Shown here: positions 1-6,129 of the stretch, piece by piece
Numbering within the stretch: position 1 is the stretch's first letter
Layout of the letters: every line of letters begins with the position of its first letter
Assembly: GCA_016840945.1 (NCBI GenBank)
Contig: JAEORJ010000368.1
Span: forward strand, 1-13,251
Length of the DNA stretch: 13,251 nucleotides
Reading direction: 5' to 3'
DNA from: Candidatus Gerdarchaeota archaeon
GTDB taxonomy: Archaea; Asgardarchaeota; Heimdallarchaeia; JABLTI01
Notes under the pieces: generated by a model
What the model saw: only the letters and a program-made list of their open reading frames with translations
Database searches by the model: none
What the model was told of the DNA's origin: nothing
Program-made: the position numbers and the translations under genes

Positions 1-2123
1 AATCCCAACGAATTTTGGAAATGCAATACAATATTATAATCTTGATGTTTTATTCGCTCTACTGATCCTCCCGATGCAAAAGCTTCCTTCATAAATGAAT
101 TAATTGCTGTTAAGAAGCCACTTATTAGATAATCATTTACTTGTGTTTCAGAACCGAAATATCTTGAATATAATGGCAATCCTGCTTCTGCTACAATCAA
201 TAATAACACAGGAATTTCTTCTATTGCTTTAGGTGGTTCCACTGGTTGTTTTTTGACCATCCTAGTAATTGTTTCTTCTAGTCTCGTGTGAGCCAATCTT
301 TCATCTATTGGCGGTTTTTTATCAGTAAATTCTTCCCACATCTCTATTTCTTCAAAATAATAATCATACTCACTTGAAATTTTCATTGCTAGTCTTTTTA
401 GTCCTTTTTCCTCAGCAATAAATTGTGACTGGTTTAGCAATTGTTGAGCTTTGATAAGATCCAATTCAACTAATGCTAATTGTGCTTGCAAATAATATGT
501 TTCCACTAATAGTGAAAGCGAATTCTGTTCTTTTGCTATTGCCAATTGTTTCATCATTAATTTCTTTAGCTCATCTAACACTTCTTCATCATTTGTTATT
601 TGTAGTTCTATTAGATGGAGTTCTGATAAATTAATCAAAGCCACTACAAATACCTCGTAATTTACCATCTCTTCCTCAAGCACCTGTATTAATAGTTCCT
701 CAGCCTTTGCTCTATTCTTTGCTCGTTTATTTGTTTTCAAGAGTAGCGCTTCACTCACTCGAGTCATTTGGCTTATTAGTTTATTTTCTTCTTGCATGTT
801 TATGTTTTGTAATTGTTCGAATATTTCTTCTGCTTGTTCTATTTGTTTCATATCAATAAGGAGAGATATTTGGAAGAAATAAACTTCAGCTATTCTATTG
901 GTGTTCCCTGAATCTTTGAAAATATCAAATCCTTTTTTGAAATATTCAAGCGCTTTTTTGGAATTTCCTTTTTGCTGATATACGAGTCCACTATTTACTA
1001 ATGCAAGAGCCATTGGGATACTTTTTCCACCAATGTTTTCATAGACCTGCAAACTTTCTTGGTAATAGTTAAGTGCTTTATCTAGTTCTCCTTTCAATCG
1101 ATAAATTTCACCAATATTTCCTAAGAAGATTACTACTCCATCAATATTACCAATTTCTTTATTCATATCCAAACTTTGTTGGTAATACTCCAAAGCTTTG
1201 CTTAACTCCCCTTTCGAATGATGAATAATTCCAATACTCCCTAGATTTTTTGCCAGTATTTGTTTATCTTTTACTTGATCGCATAACTCTAAACTTTGTT
1301 TAAAATATTCTAAAGCCTTATCTAATTCCCCTTTCATTGCATGGTTGATGCCAATGCTTCCAAGACTATTAGCTAAGATTTGCCTTTCATCTAATTGAAC
1401 ACAAATATCATAGCTTTTTTGAAAATATTCTAACGCTTTATCTAGCTCTCCTTTATCGGTAAAGATATTTCCTATAAACATCAAGTTTTTAGCAAAATTT
1501 CGCTTATTCTCAATTTCCTCCCATAATTCCAGACTTTGTTGATAATAAGTAAGAGCGCTTTCTAATTCTCCCTTTGTGCTATAGATGTGAGCAATATTTT
1601 GACTTGCTTCAGCCAAGCCATATTTATGTTGAATTTCTTCAAATAGTGCTAAGCTATTTTTAGCATTTTCAAGAGCCTGTACTAAATCCCCCTTATTTTG
1701 TAGAAATTCAGCTTCAAAATTTAAAAGGAATGCTTCCAACCTCTTCCTTTTAGAGGCATCCTTTTCAATCAATTCAAGATCTTTATATGCTTTTTTGACA
1801 TTGGTCAATAATTTCAGACAATCATCAAATTTTCTTAATTGTATATAGTTCTTAATTTTTATTAGAAGACTACTAACAATTAGAAAGTTATTTTTCAAAT
1901 TTTGACTTTCTAACAAAGAGATTTCTGATAGTTCTAAACTACTATTAAATTCCCCTTGTTCGAAATATAAGGAACTCTTGATTAAATTACATACAATCCT
2001 TTCGTGATTTGACAACTCATTTTTTCTTTCAATTTGTTTAATCTTTTCCAGGACCAATTCAAATTTACCTTTATAGAGAAGTTGTTCAGCTTCACTAAGA
2101 ATTTTGAATTGATCAGCGCTCAT
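1..2123 (-). CDS. TPR-repeat protein with C-terminal alpha/beta domain (partial, runs off left edge)
   Basis: The frame is open from an ATG at 2123 to the left edge, giving 707 visible codons with the C-terminus missing. Residues about 1-140 are helical and TPR-like. From about 145 to 420 there are clear tetratricopeptide repeats with a recurring KGELDKALEYFQQSLEL-type core at an exact 40-residue spacing, as in the LGN/kinesin-light-chain style of TPR rather than the 34-residue form. A further helical stretch follows to about 610. After a proline-rich joint (QPVEPP), a new domain begins near residue 637 with a hydrophobic strand (IPVLLLIVAEAGLPLYS) and a helix. This resembles the small longin/roadblock-like domains that I recall at the end of many Asgard TPR proteins, but the fold is inferred. 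TPR domains bind peptides and proteins, and the partner is unknown. There is no signal peptide, so it is probably cytosolic. GGGGTTA lies 7 bases before the ATG. Confidence 0.85.
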   Translation of the reverse strand, partial: MSADQFKILSEAEQLLYKGKFELVLEKIKQIERKNELSNHERIVCNLIKSSLYFEQGEFNSSLELSEISLLESQNLKNNFLIVSSLLIKIKNYIQLRKFDDCLKLLTNVKKAYKDLELIEKDASKRKRLEAFLLNFEAEFLQNKGDLVQALENAKNSLALFEEIQHKYGLAEASQNIAHIYSTKGELESALTYYQQSLELWEEIENKRNFAKNLMFIGNIFTDKGELDKALEYFQKSYDICVQLDERQILANSLGSIGINHAMKGELDKALEYFKQSLELCDQVKDKQILAKNLGSIGIIHHSKGELSKALEYYQQSLDMNKEIGNIDGVVIFLGNIGEIYRLKGELDKALNYYQESLQVYENIGGKSIPMALALVNSGLVYQQKGNSKKALEYFKKGFDIFKDSGNTNRIAEVYFFQISLLIDMKQIEQAEEIFEQLQNINMQEENKLISQMTRVSEALLLKTNKRAKNRAKAEELLIQVLEEEMVNYEVFVVALINLSELHLIELQITNDEEVLDELKKLMMKQLAIAKEQNSLSLLVETYYLQAQLALVELDLIKAQQLLNQSQFIAEEKGLKRLAMKISSEYDYYFEEIEMWEEFTDKKPPIDERLAHTRLEETITRMVKKQPVEPPKAIEEIPVLLLIVAEAGLPLYSRYFGSETQVNDYLISGFLTAINSFMKEAFASGGSVERIKHQDYNIVLHFQNSLG
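1030..1740 (-). repeat. Six 120-bp units encoding TPRs
   Basis: The equivalent six-base block (gcttta, gctttg, gcctta, gcttta, gcgctt, gcctgt on the plus strand) starts at 1075, 1195, 1315, 1435, 1555 and 1675, exactly 120 bases apart. Each block is followed by a ctaattcccctttc-like sequence. These units encode consecutive 40-residue TPRs. The next repeat, nearer the C-terminus, falls slightly out of register. The DNA-level similarity suggests duplication of one unit. Confidence 0.8.
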
Positions 2124-2135
2124 ATTATAACCCCT

Positions 2136-2161
2136 AAACAATTTGTTTTGAAAAATTGTTT
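2136..2161 (-). promoter_or_regulatory. Leader hairpin upstream of the TPR gene
   Basis: AAACAATTT and AAATTGTTT form a perfect 9-base inverted repeat around an 8-base loop. It lies between the predicted start of transcription (about 2165, minus strand) and the GGGG ribosome-site candidate at 2131-2134, so it would form at the 5' end of the TPR mRNA. It could equally be a DNA operator. Confidence 0.4.
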
Positions 2162-2184
2162 CTCCTTAATATTACTCTTTTTCT

Positions 2185-2195
2185 GTTATAAAATA
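2185..2195 (-). promoter_or_regulatory. TATA box of the TPR gene
   Basis: The minus strand reads TATTTTATAAC, a good archaeal TATA element. Its centre is near 2190, which would place the transcription start near 2165 and give a leader of about 42 bases before the ATG at 2123. Confidence 0.5.
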
Positions 2196-2292
2196 TCTGT
2201 TTAACTGCCATTGGTCTTGTCCAAAATAATTCATTTGGTTTCTTTTTGTGATTTTATTAGAATCTAATGTAATAATTCAAAAAATCAAATAA

Positions 2293-2301
2293 TCTTTATA
2301 G
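2293..2301 (+). promoter_or_regulatory. TATA box of the CBS gene
   Basis: The sequence tctttatag, preceded by an A-rich stretch that could serve as a BRE, predicts transcription from about 2323 and a leader of about 65 bases before the ATG at 2390. The rest of the intergenic stretch from 2210 to 2290 is AT-rich and shows only a short palindrome (ATTAG-AAT-CTAAT). Confidence 0.45.
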
Positions 2302-2342
2302 TAAGATTAAAAGATTAGATAAACAGTTAACTTTTTTAATGA

Positions 2343-2361
2343 AAGCTTAAGCAATAAGCTT
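2343..2361 (+). promoter_or_regulatory. Leader hairpin upstream of the CBS gene
   Basis: AAGCTTA and TAAGCTT form a perfect 7-base stem with a 5-base loop. It ends about 12 bases before the GGTGAT ribosome site of the CBS gene. The divergent TPR gene has a hairpin in the equivalent position. Confidence 0.35.
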
Positions 2362-2389
2362 AGAACTATAGAGGGTGATACCCATTCCT

Positions 2390-2812
2390 ATGGAAAGAAT
2401 AATTGTATCAACACTTATGGACCCACCTGAATTTGTCAATGAACATGATACAGTACTAGATGTCATTAAGCACTTACTGAGAACAAGAAAAGGCTACGTA
2501 TTAGTTAACCATCACGATGAAACTATTGGAATCATCTCTGATCGAGATATCCACAGGTTAATTTTGAAAGAAGGAGGACTCTTTTCTCCGATAACTCAAG
2601 CAAAAGATTTCATGGTTTCACCTGTAATAATGATACCTAGAACAACTACTTTATCTGAAGCAGAGGATATTATGCAAAGTAATCAAATCAATCGATTGCC
2701 CATAGTTGAGGAAAAAGGCTCTAAGAAGGTTATAGGAGTAGTTAATTTCGAAACTATCCATTATAACCTGTTATCTAATTTTGCTAAAAGTTGGGTCAAA
2801 AGAAAGTTGTAA
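2390..2812 (+). CDS. Two-CBS-domain protein
   Basis: This 140-residue protein consists of a tandem CBS pair (Bateman module) and nothing else. CBS1 covers about residues 8-60, with GYVLVNHHDETIGIISDRDI containing the typical strand-turn-DRD ending. CBS2 covers about 72-128, with FMVSPVIMIPRTTTLSEA, NRLPIVEE and VIGVVNFETI. CBS pairs bind adenine nucleotides or SAM and act as sensors, so a regulatory role is likely but the target is unknown. The frame is open to a GTG at 2375, but I prefer the ATG at 2390 because GGTGAT (2374-2379), complementary to the end of archaeal 16S rRNA, sits 10 bases before it and overlaps the GTG. It is divergent from the TPR gene and convergent with the small membrane protein downstream. 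Confidence 0.9.
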   Translation: MERIIVSTLMDPPEFVNEHDTVLDVIKHLLRTRKGYVLVNHHDETIGIISDRDIHRLILKEGGLFSPITQAKDFMVSPVIMIPRTTTLSEAEDIMQSNQINRLPIVEEKGSKKVIGVVNFETIHYNLLSNFAKSWVKRKL

Positions 2813-2834
2813 AATGGATAAATAAAAAAATAAA

Positions 2835-2865
2835 AAGAATAGGATTCAAGAGAATCTTAATTCTT
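2835..2865. terminator. Hairpin between convergent genes
   Basis: An interrupted inverted repeat, AAGAAT / ATTCTT outside and GATTC-AAGA-GAATC inside, lies between the stop codons of the CBS gene and the small minus-strand gene. A-rich sequence on its left would read as a U-run for minus-strand transcripts. It could serve both directions. Confidence 0.45.
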
Positions 2866-2991
2866 TCCTCTTATTATAACGAATATTGTAACAATACTAA
2901 CTATAACTAAACCAATGCTAATTGGTAAGGCAATAGTTAACCATTCGTTGATTTCAATATCATTGACTCCAATCAATAGATCGCGAACCAT
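2857..2991 (-). CDS. Small single-pass membrane protein
   Basis: This encodes a protein of 44 residues when read from the ATG at 2991. A short acidic N-terminus (MVRDLLIGVNDIEINEW) is followed by one membrane helix (about residues 20-40, LTIALPISIGLVIVSIVTIF) and a basic end, RGKN, which suggests the N-terminus faces out and the C-terminus faces in. The frame can be opened further to a TTG at 3051, but the extra 20 residues come from a T9A8 tract and the TTG has only a poor ribosome site. The ATG lies about 25-30 bases after an AT-rich TATA-like stretch, which would make a leaderless mRNA. No family is recognised. It is small, so it could be a chance frame, but the clean helix and positively charged end favour a real gene. 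Confidence 0.5.
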   Translation of the reverse strand: MVRDLLIGVNDIEINEWLTIALPISIGLVIVSIVTIFVIIRGKN

Positions 2992-3013
2992 TTTCAAATT
3001 GTTCTCTTTCGAA

Positions 3014-3036
3014 TAGATATTTTTTTTTAAAAAAAA
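3014..3036 (-). promoter_or_regulatory. TATA-like AT tract for the small membrane protein
   Basis: On the minus strand a run of T is followed by a run of A and then ATATC. The 3' part of this tract is 25-30 bases before the ATG at 2991, the spacing expected for a leaderless archaeal transcript. Confidence 0.3.
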
Positions 3037-3069
3037 GAGGTTAATTTTCAATTTCCCGTTTGCAAGTAA

Positions 3070-3996
3070 TCAGTTGGTTTTTAATTCTTTTAGAACACTC
3101 TCGATCATAAAATCACGATCTGTGCGCCAATCTTTTTTATTCTCATCAAAAGTTGGTGGCCATGGTAGATATGAAGTAGCTCTATTATAATCGATGTAAT
3201 TGAAGTGCATATCAGTTAACTTACTACGAAGGTTAAACAATAGATTAGCTAAATGACTTGGTGGAAGGTGCAAATACCAGAAGAAATTCGTTTTATTAAC
3301 TTTAAATGTTGAACTAAATGGAAATGAAGCCCTAACTATACGTGATTCTAAATCTAATATTGTTTCTTCACTTGATGAACCCCAGATCAAAACTGTGCTA
3401 TATAAATCAAAAATTGTAGGTGTTAAATATACACGATAATCCTTTATACAATGTTTTTTCACTTGTTTTACATAACGACTAAAGGTTTGAGGGGTAATTT
3501 CAAAACCATCTTTCTTCAGATCCTCAATAATTTCAGTATTCTTTCTCCGAGCATTCTTCCCTAGATGATGAATTATAGCTATATATGATTGTGTTAACCA
3601 TTCTTTTGCTAAACCTGGTTGTTTTGTTTGCTGTTTCTTATCAATTGTTTTTACTTTTTTATTGAACCAGTCATTACAATCAAATTTCCATTGATTAGTT
3701 GCTGTGTTCCAAAAGTCAAGATTTGGCGTAGTAAAAATCGGCTCTGCATTTTTAAAAGGCATAGCAGTAAAATTATCAATTAGTTTATTCTTCTTAAGAA
3801 TTTCAAATAATTCAATTACTAAATTCTGGCTACCTATTGGTATATTAAATTGAACAAGTAATCCGTTAATGTCACCATAGCATCGAGCACGATAAAATGT
3901 ATAGGGATGAAGATAACATAGTTTTTCCACTAACTGTGTTTTTTCCTCACTATCAACTTCTACCATTAAGTCCAAACTTTCTAAACCAAGATTCAC
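3070..3996 (-). CDS. Double winged-helix, Lrp/AsnC-like regulator (annotated start is internal)
   Basis: From the GTG at 3996 the product is 308 residues. The order of domains is: an alpha/beta effector-like domain (about 5-95, including VEVDSEEKTQLVEKLC and ARCYGDINGLLVQF), a linker, a helix-turn-helix (about 133-175, ending in TPQTFSRYVKQVKKH), and a second effector-like domain (about 180-295, with FSSTFKVNKTNFFWYLHLPP). This is a duplicated HTH-plus-sensor arrangement like Lrp/AsnC transcription factors, but with sensor domains I cannot assign to a ligand. The GTG is unlikely to be the real start, because the same frame continues upstream to 4179 and encodes a convincing first HTH (see 3997-4172). 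The protein would be a DNA-binding regulator in the cytoplasm. It lies 31 bases or more downstream of the secreted protein gene on the same strand. Confidence 0.75.
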   Translation of the reverse strand: MNLGLESLDLMVEVDSEEKTQLVEKLCYLHPYTFYRARCYGDINGLLVQFNIPIGSQNLVIELFEILKKNKLIDNFTAMPFKNAEPIFTTPNLDFWNTATNQWKFDCNDWFNKKVKTIDKKQQTKQPGLAKEWLTQSYIAIIHHLGKNARRKNTEIIEDLKKDGFEITPQTFSRYVKQVKKHCIKDYRVYLTPTIFDLYSTVLIWGSSSEETILDLESRIVRASFPFSSTFKVNKTNFFWYLHLPPSHLANLLFNLRSKLTDMHFNYIDYNRATSYLPWPPTFDENKKDWRTDRDFMIESVLKELKTN

Positions 3997-4172
3997 AAGG
4001 TTAGCTGTAGCAACAACATTAAAGCATTTTAATGGCCCTTGACTAAGATCTTGAACAAGCCCAAAAACAACTGATTTAGATAATTTAACGCGCTTCGCAA
4101 GCCAGTCATAGGTTCCGAGCGGGTTCTCTTGTAAAGCAATGAGAACGCTTAGATGTTTATCAGTTAATTCAT
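3997..4172 (-). pseudogene. Missing 5' part of the winged-helix regulator, probable one-base frameshift
   Basis: Reading minus from 4179 in the frame of the regulator gives HELTDKHLSVLIALQENP, then TYDWLAKRVKLSKSVVFGLV, then FNVVATANL leading straight into the annotated protein. This is an N-terminal winged HTH of the Lrp type. The frame has no ATG, GTG or TTG before the GTG at 3996 and is closed by TAA at 4180-4182. An ATG at 4172-4170 lies one base out of frame (ATGAATTAACTG). One added T would give MNLTDKHL, a natural start for this family. So either a real one-base deletion, a sequencing or assembly error, or an unusual start is present. Confidence 0.65.
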
Positions 4173-4178
4173 GTGTCG

Positions 4179-4187
4179 TTTATATAA
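4179..4187 (-). promoter_or_regulatory. TATA-like element upstream of the regulator
   Basis: The minus strand reads TTATATAAA directly before the ATG at 4172, a strong TATA match preceded by GGGG. The spacing is odd, since transcription would begin near 4159, inside the coding frame. It may be a chance AT run in the short gap after the secreted protein gene, or it may promote a shortened transcript. Confidence 0.3.
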
Positions 4188-4210
4188 CCCCAGGTGTTCT
4201 TTTGGATAGA

Positions 4211-4762
4211 TTAATTGATGCTAACAGTAGCTGTTGGCATAGCTCCTTCAGGTGCACTTGTAGGCGGATCAAAAATGACCGAAGCAGTATCATACGTATA
4301 ACCATAGTAATTGATATTTTCAATGGTAGCTTTGAATTTATACCATCCTTTTTCTGTTGCTACATTGTACCACTTTGTATATAGCCTGAAGTAAGAATCA
4401 TATCCATAGACATGAACTCTAAAATAATATGTACGTCCTGAAGGCGTTGTTATATATTGATAAATATCAGCATCAATTTGCTCCGCATAACCACTCAATG
4501 ATGAAATCGAAATTATTGTGTAAACATCATCATAAAACCTATCATTGTCAAGGTCATAATAATATGCATGAAGGATTTTAATCTTGAATCCATAAATCAC
4601 TTGGGAGTTAATGATGGTATTGGGTTGATCTATTCCTTGGATAATAATGCTATTTTGCTCTTCATTATCTGCTATTTTACTTTGCGTTACTCCGTTGAAG
4701 AATATTAGTGATGAAGCTAACACCACCAACCCCAATACGTAAATTGATTTCTTGTATTTCAC
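4211..4762 (-). CDS. Secreted beta-rich protein with a DxDxD loop, unknown function
   Basis: This encodes 183 residues starting with GTG at 4762, supported by GGGGATA 8 bases upstream. Residues 3-24 form a signal peptide or membrane anchor (KYKK then IYVLGLVVLASSLIFF), so the rest is probably outside the cell. The mature part is rich in Tyr, Ile, Ser and Thr and looks like beta strands. D70, D72, D74 and D78/D79 in YDLDNDRFYDD resemble the calcium-binding loops of EF-hand or dockerin type. There is a proline-rich end (DPPTSAPEGAMPT). I do not recognise a family. It is transcribed divergently from the secreted cysteine peptidase across a 180-base region. A role as a partner, substrate or inhibitor of that peptidase is only a guess from position. 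Confidence 0.75.
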   Translation of the reverse strand: MKYKKSIYVLGLVVLASSLIFFNGVTQSKIADNEEQNSIIIQGIDQPNTIINSQVIYGFKIKILHAYYYDLDNDRFYDDVYTIISISSLSGYAEQIDADIYQYITTPSGRTYYFRVHVYGYDSYFRLYTKWYNVATEKGWYKFKATIENINYYGYTYDTASVIFDPPTSAPEGAMPTATVSIN

Positions 4763-4796
4763 AATACTATCCCCAATAAATATATGATAAGACCTA

Positions 4797-4858
4797 ATGG
4801 TAGAATATTTTCAAAATTTATAAAATTTCCGTATAACCTACCATATATCAAAATGGTA
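4797..4858. promoter_or_regulatory. TACCAT / ATGGTA half-sites between the divergent secreted genes
   Basis: TACCAT (4839-4844) and ATGGTA (4853-4858) form an inverted repeat with an 8-base spacer, and a third half-site ATGGTA lies at 4797-4802. The last is near the expected transcription start of the minus-strand secreted protein gene, whose TATA-like box may be at 4817-4826 (ttataaaatt region). A shared operator is plausible. Confidence 0.35.
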
Positions 4859-4872
4859 TTTTGTTCGAAATC

Positions 4873-4881
4873 TTTATATAA
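4873..4881 (+). promoter_or_regulatory. TATA box of the cysteine peptidase gene
   Basis: TTTATATAA is preceded by CGAAATC, which fits a BRE. It predicts transcription from about 4903 and a leader of about 40 bases that contains the GGAGAG ribosome site at 4930-4935. Confidence 0.55.
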
Positions 4882-4942
4882 TTTTCCGAATATTGTACCA
4901 CTCCTTCACAGGAAAAGTTATTATTGCTTGGAGAGCAAGAAA

Positions 4943-6013
4943 ATGAAACTTAGAAAAAACATGTTGTCAATATTCATAATGGCAACGTTCATACTAGTTA
5001 GCATTTCCTCAGTATCATTGATGGTAGTGAGTGAAACAAAGAGCGAGTCGGATCAATTCACCCTCGGTGATACATTCCCGACTTATTACTATAATTTCAT
5101 CAATCCTCAACCAGGAGATACAGTGGCAGGTACCGAATCAATTCAAATATCTGCTAATTATGACGGCTATACACTATATCGTATTAGAATTGCTGTTTAT
5201 AAAAGTGGTAGCAGATTAACCAGTTATTATGACTTGAGTCATCAAGGCAATAATATCTGGGCAATTAATTGGAATACAGTTAATTATGCTGATGGTTCTG
5301 GCTATAGCCTACGATTTCTTTTATACCGTAATTCCTATTCCTATGCCAGTTTATATTGTAATGACTTAACTGTTAACAATGCGGGTGGTGACCCCGATCC
5401 AGATCCAGATCCTGATCCAGACCCAGATCCTGGTACCGGTGAAAAAATAGCTGTGTTGTTCTACGCAACTGATGCTGGAACTTCTACTGTTATTAATAAA
5501 TACGTTGGGTATTTACAAAGTGAAGGCTATACTAAATTCTTTATTTTCAGAGATAGCACTAATGTTGCAGGTGATTGTAGTAGTGTCGATGCTTACGAAG
5601 GTGCAGAAGATACTATCTTCGTTTATATTATCGGTCATGGTAATAATGATGGTTCACATTCTTATACTGCTTTTAGGCCAAGTGGTTCATATGTCTATTC
5701 GAATACCTTCCGAAGCTACATGAATGCTTGGGAAGCAGAACGAAAATGTATTTTTGTTGAGTCTTGTCACTCAGGTGATTGGGCTGACGATTTTGCTGCC
5801 TCTCCCTATCTAGCTATGTCTACTTCTGATGAAACCCATTTATCTTATGCCTATAGTACATTACCTGGAGAAGGAAAGATGTCATATTACTTCTTCAGAG
5901 CAGTTTATAATGGTTATAATGCAGTAGATGCCTACAATTATGCTAGACAATATTGTACTAATCAATATCCCAAGATAAGAGATTATTCAACCTATGTCTG
6001 GTTTATAAATTAA
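4943..6013 (+). CDS. Secreted clan CD (caspase-fold) cysteine peptidase with Ig-like domain
   Basis: The 356-residue protein starts at the ATG at 4943, which has GGAGAG 7 bases upstream. The open frame extends to 4784, but that part covers the TATA box and is not translated. A signal peptide covers about residues 3-28 (MKLRKNMLSIFIMATFILVS). An Ig-like domain follows at about 50-145 (NPQPGDTVAGTESIQIS), then a Pro-Asp linker, then the peptidase domain from about 165. The catalytic His is H232 in VYIIGHGNNDG and the Cys is C275 in FVESCHSGDW, 43 residues apart. These match clan CD peptidases (metacaspase/legumain/C13-like), and ESCHSG is closest to the metacaspase DSCHSG. It presumably cleaves proteins outside the cell; specificity is not visible. 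No C-terminal anchor is seen. A hairpin with a T-run ends the transcript. Confidence 0.85.
   Translation: MKLRKNMLSIFIMATFILVSISSVSLMVVSETKSESDQFTLGDTFPTYYYNFINPQPGDTVAGTESIQISANYDGYTLYRIRIAVYKSGSRLTSYYDLSHQGNNIWAINWNTVNYADGSGYSLRFLLYRNSYSYASLYCNDLTVNNAGGDPDPDPDPDPDPDPGTGEKIAVLFYATDAGTSTVINKYVGYLQSEGYTKFFIFRDSTNVAGDCSSVDAYEGAEDTIFVYIIGHGNNDGSHSYTAFRPSGSYVYSNTFRSYMNAWEAERKCIFVESCHSGDWADDFAASPYLAMSTSDETHLSYAYSTLPGEGKMSYYFFRAVYNGYNAVDAYNYARQYCTNQYPKIRDYSTYVWFIN
5393..5432 (+). repeat. Six-base repeat encoding a Pro-Asp linker
   Basis: Imperfect copies of GATCCA/GATCCT encode about seven Asp-Pro pairs between the Ig-like and peptidase domains. Such runs are stiff, acidic linkers in secreted proteins. 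The repeat is prone to change in length. Confidence 0.8.
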
Positions 6014-6030
6014 GCTGGGGTGCTTTACAA

Positions 6031-6071
6031 ATTCTTATTCTAGCATGTCTAGGATGAGAATCTTTTTTTTT
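6031..6071 (+). terminator. Hairpin and T-run after the peptidase gene
   Basis: Positions 6031-6043 pair with 6049-6061 in a 13-base stem (two G-U pairs) around the loop CATGT, followed by C and nine T. It lies 18 bases after the peptidase stop. The shape is that of an intrinsic terminator. In archaea the T-run alone can stop transcription, and the hairpin may protect the mRNA end. Confidence 0.75.
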
Positions 6072-6129
6072 AATTTTAGGTGCTCTAAAATCAACAATCT
6101 TCATAAATGAAAATCCAGTAATTTTTTTT

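Noticed and set aside
1030..1740. Regular repeats as a possible CRISPR array
   Set aside because: The 120-base period is all coding and gives a perfect TPR pattern; there are no short identical repeats with unique spacers.
4139..4384. Plus-strand frame opposite the regulator and secreted protein genes
   Set aside because: It is antisense to well-supported genes and its product is a low-quality Cys/Arg/Ser-rich sequence with no domain.
4784..4942. N-terminal extension of the peptidase frame
   Set aside because: It covers the predicted TATA box and leader. The ATG at 4943 has a good ribosome site and starts a typical signal peptide.
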